64,000 nt of DNA from Pseudomonas sp. P7548 (GTDB taxonomy: Bacteria > Pseudomonadota > Gammaproteobacteria > Pseudomonadales > Pseudomonadaceae), in the NCBI RefSeq assembly GCF_013386585.1, contig NZ_JACARO010000011.1, positions 1 through 64,000 of the forward strand, in the 5' to 3' direction. Both the position numbers and the translations under genes were made by a program. Below, in pieces: positions 58,298-64,000 of the stretch (position 1 is its first letter; each line of letters opens with the position of its first letter). The notes under the pieces were generated by a model. That model saw only the letters and a program-made list of their open reading frames with translations, ran no database searches and was not told where the DNA came from.

Positions 58298-59137
58298 TTA
58301 GCGGGCAATAGGGGTCAAGCGGATCAAGTGGATACGACGGCTGTCGGCATTCAGGATGCGGAAGCGATACGCGCCAATTTCGGTGGTTTCGTTACGTTTT
58401 GGCAGGTGGCCGAACGCACTCATCACCAGGCCGCCCACGGTGTCGAACTCATCGTCGGAGAATTCGCTGTCGAAGAATTCGTTGAAGTTCTCGATCGGCG
58501 TCAGCGCCTTGACCAGGAAATCACCGCTGGGCAGCGGCTTGATGTAGCTGTCCTCTTCGACGTCGTGCTCGTCTTCGATGTCGCCGACGATCTGTTCCAA
58601 CACGTCTTCGATGGTGACCAGGCCGGCTACGCCGCCGTATTCGTCGATCACAATGGCCATGTGATTGTGGTTGGCGCGGAACTCACGCAGCAACACGTTC
58701 AGGCGCTTGGATTCAGGTACGAAGGTGGCCGGACGCAGCAGGTCCTTGATGTTGAAGTTGTCGCCGTTCTCCTTGAGGATCAGCGGCAACAGGTCCTTGG
58801 CCAGCAGGACACCCATCACGTCGTCATGGCTTTCGCCGATCACCGGGTAGCGCGAGTGCGCCGAGTCGATCACGGCCGGGAGGAATTCCCGTGGGGTCTG
58901 GTTCGCCTTGATGCTGATCATCTGCGAGCGCGGGACCATGATGTCCCGAACCTGCAGGTCAGCCACCTGGATGGCGCCTTCGACGATGGCCAGCGCTTCG
59001 CTGTCCAGCAACTTGTTCTGATGGGCCTCGCGCAGCAGCTCCAGCAGCTCCTGGCGGTTTTTCGGCTCGTGGGCAAAAGCCTGGGTCAATTTACCCAGCC
59101 ATGACTTCTGCCCGTTGCTCGATCGGTCTTCGCTCAT
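58298..59137 (-). CDS. corC: CorC family CBS-domain protein (magnesium/cobalt efflux)
   Basis: A 279-residue cytoplasmic protein. Two CBS domains around 66-190 ('VRDIMVPRSQMI', 'RYPVIGESHDDVMGVLLAKDLL', 'YGGVAGLVTIEDVLEQIVGDI') and a C-terminal CorC/HlyC domain ('VGGLVMSAFGHLPKRNE'). In E. coli CorC affects magnesium and cobalt efflux. Located between ybeY and lnt with short gaps. Confidence 0.93.
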   Translation of the reverse strand: MSEDRSSNGQKSWLGKLTQAFAHEPKNRQELLELLREAHQNKLLDSEALAIVEGAIQVADLQVRDIMVPRSQMISIKANQTPREFLPAVIDSAHSRYPVIGESHDDVMGVLLAKDLLPLILKENGDNFNIKDLLRPATFVPESKRLNVLLREFRANHNHMAIVIDEYGGVAGLVTIEDVLEQIVGDIEDEHDVEEDSYIKPLPSGDFLVKALTPIENFNEFFDSEFSDDEFDTVGGLVMSAFGHLPKRNETTEIGAYRFRILNADSRRIHLIRLTPIAR

Positions 59138-59179
59138 AGCGATTACTCTGAATCCTTTATTGTTACAGTTGAGTGTTTT

Positions 59180-59638
59180 TTAAGCTTCGTCGTCCGCATA
59201 CGGGTCCGGATGACCCAATTCTGCAAGCAACGTTTGTTCCAGTGTTTCCATTTCCAGGGCTTCGTCATCGTCTATATGGTCGTAACCCAAGAGATGCAAG
59301 CAGCCGTGGATAACCAGGTGGGCCCAGTGGGCCTCAAGTTCCTTGCCTTGTTCCTTTGCTTCACGCTCCACCACCGGTACGCAGATCACCAGGTCGCCCA
59401 GCAGCGGGATATCCAGTAACTCATCCGGTACGTCGGCGGGGAAGGACAGCACGTTGGTCGCGTAATCCTTCTGGCGCCAGGTGTGATTCAGTTCACGGCC
59501 TTCGGGCTCGTCCACCAGGCGAATGGTCAGTTCCGAGTCGGCGGTGCGCTGGCGCAAGGCCAGGGCGCACCACTGGCGGAACTGTTCTTCGCTGGGGGCG
59601 GGCGCTTCGGTGGCGACTTGCAGGTCAAGCTCAAGCAT
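59180..59638 (-). CDS. ybeY: Endoribonuclease YbeY
   Basis: A 152-residue zinc endoribonuclease for 16S rRNA 3'-end maturation and 70S quality control. Zinc motif H3xH5xH in '[17 protein letters not shown]' near 115-125, preceded by 'HWAHLVIHG'. The start at ATG 59638 overlaps the PhoH-like stop by 8 bases; a longer frame lies wholly in the PhoH-like gene and is rejected. Confidence 0.95.
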   Translation of the reverse strand: MLELDLQVATEAPAPSEEQFRQWCALALRQRTADSELTIRLVDEPEGRELNHTWRQKDYATNVLSFPADVPDELLDIPLLGDLVICVPVVEREAKEQGKELEAHWAHLVIHGCLHLLGYDHIDDDEALEMETLEQTLLAELGHPDPYADDEA

Positions 59639-60635
59639 CGTGGCGCACATCCTTGACGGGGGCGTCGTCGCGGTGCTCGAAGCGCTCGTAGGCCTCGACA
59701 ATGCGCTGCACCAGCGGGTGGCGCACGACGTCCTTGGGCGAGAAGTGCGTGAAACTGATGCCCGGTACGTCCTTGAGCACTTCAATCACATGGCCCAGGC
59801 CCGATTTGGTGCCCCTGGGCAGGTCAACCTGGGTAATGTCGCCGGTGATAATGGCCGTGGAGCCGAAGCCGATGCGGGTCAGGAACATCTTCATCTGCTC
59901 GACCGTGGTGTTCTGGCTTTCGTCGAGGATGATGAAACTGTTGCTCAAGGTGCGGCCGCGCATATAGGCCAGCGGGGCGATCTCGATCACCTGGCGCTCG
60001 ATCAGCTTGGCCACGTATTCAAAGCCAAGCATCTCGTACAGCGCGTCGTAGAGCGGGCGCAGGTACGGGTCGATCTTCTGGGCCAGGTCGCCGGGCAGGA
60101 AACCGAGCTTTTCGCCCGCTTCGACCGCCGGACGCACCAGCAGGATGCGGCGCACTTGCTCGCGCTCAAGGGCATCCACTGCACAGGCCACGGCCAGGTA
60201 GGTCTTGCCGGTACCGGCAGGGCCGATGCCGAAATTGATGTCGTTGCCCAGGATTGCCTTGACGTACTTCTGCTGATTCAAGCCCTTTGGGCGAATCATG
60301 CCTTTCTTGGTTCGCAGGGCCACGCTGGCTTCGGCCACCGGGTTGTTGGCCAGGTCTTCCACAGCTGATTCCTGCAAGTACAGGTGCACGATTTCCGGCG
60401 ACAGTTCACTGCCCTTGGTTTCGCGGTAGAGACGGCGCAGCAGGTTTTCTGCCGATTGGGTGGGCTGGGGTTCGCCGATGAGCTCGAACTGATTGCCGCG
60501 GTTGCGGATCTCGATGCCCAGGCGTTGTTCGATCAGACGCAGGTGCTCGTCGAACTGTCCGCACAGATTGGCGAAACGGCGAGCCTCAAACGGCTCGAGG
60601 AGAAAACGATGGGGTTCTGCTATGGGTGCGTTCAA
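59631..60635 (-). CDS. ybeZ: PhoH-like ATPase YbeZ
   Basis: A 334-residue PhoH-family ATPase that interacts with YbeY in RNA processing. Walker A '[19 protein letters not shown]' near 135-153 and '[24 protein letters not shown]' (Walker B) near 230. The family N-terminus '[23 protein letters not shown]' begins at a TTG at 60635, which I take as start; the frame is open further upstream but lacks family similarity. Alternative start codons cannot be excluded. Confidence 0.9.
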   Translation of the reverse strand: MNAPIAEPHRFLLEPFEARRFANLCGQFDEHLRLIEQRLGIEIRNRGNQFELIGEPQPTQSAENLLRRLYRETKGSELSPEIVHLYLQESAVEDLANNPVAEASVALRTKKGMIRPKGLNQQKYVKAILGNDINFGIGPAGTGKTYLAVACAVDALEREQVRRILLVRPAVEAGEKLGFLPGDLAQKIDPYLRPLYDALYEMLGFEYVAKLIERQVIEIAPLAYMRGRTLSNSFIILDESQNTTVEQMKMFLTRIGFGSTAIITGDITQVDLPRGTKSGLGHVIEVLKDVPGISFTHFSPKDVVRHPLVQRIVEAYERFEHRDDAPVKDVRHDA

Positions 60636-60751
60636 GGTTGCTTTTAGCCGCCCTTTGGCTGTTGAGGTGAAAGAGAGAATAACGCCAGCTGCTTGTGTGC
60701 GAAAGCACTTAAATCGGCTGACCTCGATCTCAGTAACAATGAAGAACCCCT

Positions 60752-60854
60752 GTGGGAGCTGGCTTGCCTGCGATGAGGCCAGCACATCCAAAATAGAGGC
60801 AGGCTGTTACATCGCTATCGCAGCGATGCGGTGACCCGACAAGCCAGCTCCCAC
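60752..60854. repeat. REPIN between ybeZ and miaB
   Basis: GTGGGAGCTGGCTTGCCTGCGATG at the left and CAAGCCAGCTCCCAC at the right with a long irregular middle including GCTATCGCAGC. Located inside the miaB-ybeZ operon gap. Confidence 0.85.
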
Positions 60855-60887
60855 ATTTGATCTTCATTTGTAGTCAGAGTGTTTGTG

Positions 60888-62216
60888 TCAGTTGATCAGT
60901 GAGCCGCGCAACGAGTGCGGTTGCGCCGCATCAATGTGCACATCCGCAAACTGGCCGATCAAGGTTGGATTGTCGCAGCGGAAGTTGACGATTCGGTTGT
61001 TCTCGGTGCGGCCTTGCAGCTCGCCCGGGTCCTTTTTCGAATAGTCGGTGACCAGGATGCGCTGGATCGACCCGACCATTTGTCGGCTGATCTCGAACCC
61101 TTGCTGGTTCAGGCGGTGCTGCAGCGCATTCAGGCGCTCTTTTTTCAGCGCTTCCGGGGTCTCGTCCACCAAATCGGCCGCAGGCGTGCCCGGGCGCTGG
61201 CTGTAGACAAAGGAATAGGAGAAGTCGAAACCGACGTCTTCGATCAGCTTCATGGTCTGCTCGAAGTCTTTCTCGGTTTCACCCGGGAAGCCGACGATAA
61301 AGTCCGAGCTGATGCAGATACCCGGCACGGCGGCGCGCAGTTTGCGCAGTTTGGATTTGTACTCCAGCGCCGTGTGGTTGCGCTTCATCGCCGCCAGGAT
61401 GCGGTCCGAGCCCGATTGCACCGGCAAATGCAGGTGTTTGACCAGCTCTGGCACTTCGGCGTGGGCCTGGATCAGGCTGTCGGAGAACTCCAGCGGGTGC
61501 GAGGTGGTGTAGCGGATGCGCTCGATACCGTCCACGGCCGCCACCACGCGGATCAGCTCCGCCAGGTCGGCCAGGCGCCCGTCGTCGGTCAGGCCGCGGT
61601 AGCCGTTGACGTTCTGGCCCAGCAGGGTCACTTCACGCACCCCGTTTTCGGCCAGGTGGATGATTTCCGACAGCACGTCGTCAAATGGACGGCTGACTTC
61701 TTCGCCACGGGTGTAGGGCACCACGCAGAAGGTGCAGTACTTGCTGCAACCTTCCATCACCGACACGTAGGCGCTCGGGCCGTCGATGCGCGGCTCGGGC
61801 AGATGGTCGAATTTTTCGATTTCGGGGAACGACACGTCCACCTGCGGCAACTTGCTGATGCGTGCGGCGTCGATCATTTCCGGCAGGCGGTGCAGGGTCT
61901 GCGGGCCGAAGACCACGTCGACATAAGGCGCGCGGTCGCGGATGGCGGCGCCTTCCTGGCTGGCCACGCAACCGCCGACGGCGATCACCATGTCCGGGTT
62001 GGCCAGTTTCAATTCACGCCAGCGGCCCAGCTGGGAGTACACACGGTCCTGGGCCCGTTCGCGGATTGAGCAGGTATTGAGCAGGATCACGTCGGCATCT
62101 TCGGCGCGGGCGGTGACTTCCAGGGCCTGGTGTTCGCCCAGCAGATCGACCATGCGCGAGCTGTCGTACTCGTTCATCTGGCAACCGTGGGTTTCGATGT
62201 AAAGCTTCTTGGCCAT
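60888..62216 (-). CDS. miaB: tRNA-2-methylthio-N6-dimethylallyladenosine synthase MiaB
   Basis: A 442-residue radical SAM methylthiotransferase that modifies A37 of tRNAs reading UNN codons. N-terminal domain '[18 protein letters not shown]' (first cluster cysteine), further cysteines '[10 protein letters not shown]' and 'GGCVASQEG', the radical SAM cluster '[17 protein letters not shown]' near 154-170, and a C-terminal TRAM domain. ATG 62216 is preferred over one 4 codons upstream. A TATAAT lies about 33 bases before the start. Confidence 0.96.
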   Translation of the reverse strand: MAKKLYIETHGCQMNEYDSSRMVDLLGEHQALEVTARAEDADVILLNTCSIRERAQDRVYSQLGRWRELKLANPDMVIAVGGCVASQEGAAIRDRAPYVDVVFGPQTLHRLPEMIDAARISKLPQVDVSFPEIEKFDHLPEPRIDGPSAYVSVMEGCSKYCTFCVVPYTRGEEVSRPFDDVLSEIIHLAENGVREVTLLGQNVNGYRGLTDDGRLADLAELIRVVAAVDGIERIRYTTSHPLEFSDSLIQAHAEVPELVKHLHLPVQSGSDRILAAMKRNHTALEYKSKLRKLRAAVPGICISSDFIVGFPGETEKDFEQTMKLIEDVGFDFSYSFVYSQRPGTPAADLVDETPEALKKERLNALQHRLNQQGFEISRQMVGSIQRILVTDYSKKDPGELQGRTENNRIVNFRCDNPTLIGQFADVHIDAAQPHSLRGSLIN

Positions 62217-62248
62217 GGGAATCGTCAACTGGTGGTAAAGAACCGCGC

Positions 62249-62254
62249 ATTATA
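62249..62254 (-). promoter_or_regulatory. -10 box of a miaB promoter candidate
   Basis: TATAAT on the minus strand, about 33 bases upstream of the miaB ATG. The -35 region is weak (TAGGAA). Confidence 0.35.
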
Positions 62255-62347
62255 GGGGGCATGCCCATTGGTTCCTAGCGTTGTGCATCGGGTGCCATGC
62301 TATAGTTCGCGCCCTCTTTTATATCCCCGATGTGTTATCCGCCCACC

Positions 62348-62674
62348 ATGACCAAACGTGAAGCTCCAATCTACAAGGTGATTTTCCTCAACCAGGGCCA
62401 GGTGTTCGAAATGTACGCCAAGCAGATCTATCAGAGTGATCTGTGGGGTTTCCTGGAGGTGGAAGAGTTCGTCTTTGGCGAGCGCACCCAATTGGTCGTT
62501 GATCCGGGCGAAGAGAAGCTCAAGGCGCAGTTTGAAGGCGTGGTGCGCAGCTTTGTGCCGATGCATTCGATCGTGCGCATCGATGAGGTGGAGCGCCTGG
62601 GCACGCCGAAGATCAGCGAGGCCCGGGGCACCAGCAATGTGATGCCTTTCCCGATGCCAATGCCCGAGAAGTAA
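62348..62674 (+). CDS. DUF1820 family protein
   Basis: A 108-residue protein with 'YKVIFLNQGQVFEMYAKQIYQSDLWGFLEVEEFVFGER' split over residues 8-46 and 'VPMHSIVRIDEVERLG' near 78, which together mark the DUF1820 family of gammaproteobacteria (a small Sm-like or beta-barrel fold is plausible). Divergent from miaB. Function unknown. ATG 62348 is at the family start. Confidence 0.88.
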   Translation: MTKREAPIYKVIFLNQGQVFEMYAKQIYQSDLWGFLEVEEFVFGERTQLVVDPGEEKLKAQFEGVVRSFVPMHSIVRIDEVERLGTPKISEARGTSNVMPFPMPMPEK

Positions 62675-62695
62675 GGCTTTTAATCGCGGCGCGGC

Positions 62696-62778
62696 CTTCG
62701 CAGGCAAGCCAGCTCCCACATTTGACCGAGTTTCACTTTTGGAATGCGTTCAATGTGGGAGCCGGGCTTGCCCGCGAT
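62696..62778. repeat. REPIN between the DUF1820 gene and the Sel1-repeat gene
   Basis: CTTCGCAGGCAAGCCAGCTCCCAC and GTGGGAGCCGGGCTTGCCCGCGA in opposite orientation, with different subtypes in the two arms. Confidence 0.85.
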
Positions 62779-62802
62779 AGCGGTAGAAGGGTTTAGCTCA
62801 AA

Positions 62803-63357
62803 TCAGGGAAGGGGTGAGAAGGGCGAACGCCCATCGGCACTCTGCAATTCCTGCAGGTAGTTACGGAAAATCTGGCCCAGCACCTGGGTGGCCACTTCCA
62901 GTTCATCGCGCTGCATGTGCTCGGCGACTTCGTCGGCAGTGTCCAGCGCGTCTTCAGCGCCGTTGACCGCGGCCATCTTCAGCACGATATAGGCCTGGAC
63001 GTTGTTGGCTGGCACGCCTTCGCCCTTGAAGAACATGTTGCCCAGCTCAAATTGTGCCTGCGCATGGCCCTGCAACGAGGCTTTCTCGAAATAGCTCAAG
63101 GCTTTGTTGAGGTCGCGGGCGGGGTTCTTGCTGTCGTGGTAGTACTCGCCCAACTCGTATTGCGCCTGCGCATCCCCGCCATCGGCCTGTTTCTGGCACG
63201 CGCTCAGGGCTTCGGCCTGGCTGTCTGGCTGGGTATTGAGGGTGCAACGACCCATCGCTGGGATTAACAACGAGTTGCCGCCTGCTTGTGCATGTGCCAG
63301 CAGCGGCTGAAGGAGCAACAGGCAGCCCAGAACCAGGGTGCGGCCGGTGCGTTTCAT
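62803..63357 (-). CDS. Exported Sel1/TPR-like repeat protein
   Basis: A 184-residue protein with a signal peptide (about 1-23, cleaved after AHA) and three Sel1-like repeats: 'AQAQYELGEYYHDSKNPARDLNKALSYFEKAS' and 'AQAQFELGNMFFKGEGVPANNVQAYIVLKMAA' give two clear units. Such periplasmic repeat proteins mediate protein contacts; partner unknown. Two Cys residues near 38 and 54 may form a disulfide. Start at ATG 63357 gives the proper signal peptide. Confidence 0.85.
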   Translation of the reverse strand: MKRTGRTLVLGCLLLLQPLLAHAQAGGNSLLIPAMGRCTLNTQPDSQAEALSACQKQADGGDAQAQYELGEYYHDSKNPARDLNKALSYFEKASLQGHAQAQFELGNMFFKGEGVPANNVQAYIVLKMAAVNGAEDALDTADEVAEHMQRDELEVATQVLGQIFRNYLQELQSADGRSPFSPLP

Positions 63358-63581
63358 GGGAATCGACTTACCTCTGACGGGGCACGCGGACCCTCGGGGG
63401 TCCAATAAGCGCGCATTATGAAATAAGCAGGCCCCTGCTTACAAAGTCTTTACTCGTTTTTCTGCTGCGTGGGCAAGTTATCTGCCGGATTGCAGGTGAT
63501 TTCTCGAAAAATGCAGGAAATCTCTGTAAGCAAAGTAGCAAATCTGACGCCGCCAGGGGCAGCGCCAGGTTTTTGCGTCAC

Positions 63582-64000
63582 TTATTTCAGGGCCGCGAAG
63601 GCGCGCTCGGCAGCGTCCAGGGTCAACTTCAACTCGGCTTCGCCATGGGCGATGGAGGTGAACCCGGCCTCAAAGGCACTCGGCGCCAGGTACACGCCGC
63701 CTTCGAGCATCAGGTGGAAGAAGCGCTTGAACAGGTCGGCATCGCTGCCCATCACGTCATCGAAGGTGACGATGTCGTCGGCGCCACTGAAGTACAGGCC
63801 GAACATGCCGCCCGCCTGGGTGGTGACAAACGGAATGCCCGCCGCGTCGGCACGCTGTTGCAGGCCGTCGAGCAGGCGGGTGGTGTAGTCGGTCAGCTCG
63901 GCGTGGAAGCCCGGGCGGCTGATCAGGCGCAAGGTGGTCAGGCCGGCGGCCATGGCCAGCGGGTTACCCGACAGGGTGCCCGCCTGGTACACCGGGCCCA
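63582..64000 (-). CDS. hemL: Glutamate-1-semialdehyde 2,1-aminomutase, 3' part (cut by window edge)
   Basis: The last about 139 codons of hemL, running off the right edge. '[20 protein letters not shown]' at the beginning and '[37 protein letters not shown]' (in pieces) at the end are the HemL C-terminal region. The enzyme makes 5-aminolevulinate from glutamate-1-semialdehyde with PLP for heme synthesis. The catalytic lysine region lies just outside the window. The 224 bases between this stop and the Sel1 gene hold an AAGCAG-GCCC-CTGCTT hairpin (63425-63440) and no gene. Confidence 0.95.
   Translation of the reverse strand, partial: GPVYQAGTLSGNPLAMAAGLTTLRLISRPGFHAELTDYTTRLLDGLQQRADAAGIPFVTTQAGGMFGLYFSGADDIVTFDDVMGSDADLFKRFFHLMLEGGVYLAPSAFEAGFTSIAHGEAELKLTLDAAERAFAALK

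Noticed and set aside
63358..63581. Riboswitch or small RNA gene near hemL
   Set aside because: Apart from a short AAGCAG/CTGCTT hairpin there is no recognisable riboswitch core such as a TPP box, and the region lies downstream of hemL.

Overview
The window looks like chromosomal DNA of the Pseudomonas fluorescens group. Three things point there: long GC-rich genes in the conserved Pseudomonas order around rsfS-rlmH-mrdA-rodA-mltB-rlpA-dacA-ybeD-lipB-lipA and leuS-lptE-holA, a microcompartment-free ethanolamine locus, and many copies of the GTGGGAGC(G/T)GGCTTG REP element, most as inverted pairs (REPINs). I see no rRNA, tRNA, CRISPR array, complete insertion sequence or intact prophage.

Region 1 (1-10200) is accessory DNA. 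A folded leader RNA with a loop complementary to the Shine-Dalgarno precedes a small DUF3077-like gene. Then come a 1914-residue DUF4011/superfamily 1 helicase/nuclease of the type reported as the Hhe phage-defence protein, a DUF4236 membrane protein, and an Mrr-type restriction endonuclease. The Mrr gene begins exactly where a 43-codon remnant of a type I methyltransferase gene (hsdM) is cut off. A LexA-like self-cleaving repressor closes the region.

Region 2 (10200-20800) holds ppa, mtfA, a DedA protein, a GNAT protein and an ethanolamine regulon: eutC, eutB, permease eat and aldehyde dehydrogenase exaC, divergent from the sigma-54 activator eatR. A good -24/-12 promoter and paired upstream repeats lie between exaC and eatR.

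Region 3 (20800-29260) is housekeeping DNA (mpl, ubiX, a YceK-like lipoprotein) interleaved with an unrecognised set. Two homologous, secreted-effector-like proteins each have an HrpL-type promoter candidate, and between them lies a 1087-residue toxin-like protein. A degraded second copy of the YceK-like gene marks the far edge. This is the best candidate in the window for an undescribed system, probably linked to type III secretion.

Region 4 (29260-36310) carries an oxidoreductase, a MORN-repeat lipoprotein with a C13 (caspase-like) peptidase domain, a MaoC hydratase, lrgAB-like genes, a Lon substrate-binding-domain protein, a DedA-PAP2 fusion and a 3-methyladenine glycosylase.

Region 5 (36480-64000) is core genome: proA-nadD-rsfS-rlmH, the rod-shape cluster mrdA-rodA-mltB-rlpA-dacA, lipBA, ldcA, a second lytic transglycosylase, arfA, leuS-lptE-holA, ydcF-like, miaB-ybeZ-ybeY-corC-lnt, a DUF1820 gene, a Sel1-repeat protein and the 3' end of hemL. 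It is dominated by cell-envelope elongation, lipoate synthesis and translation or RNA modification.
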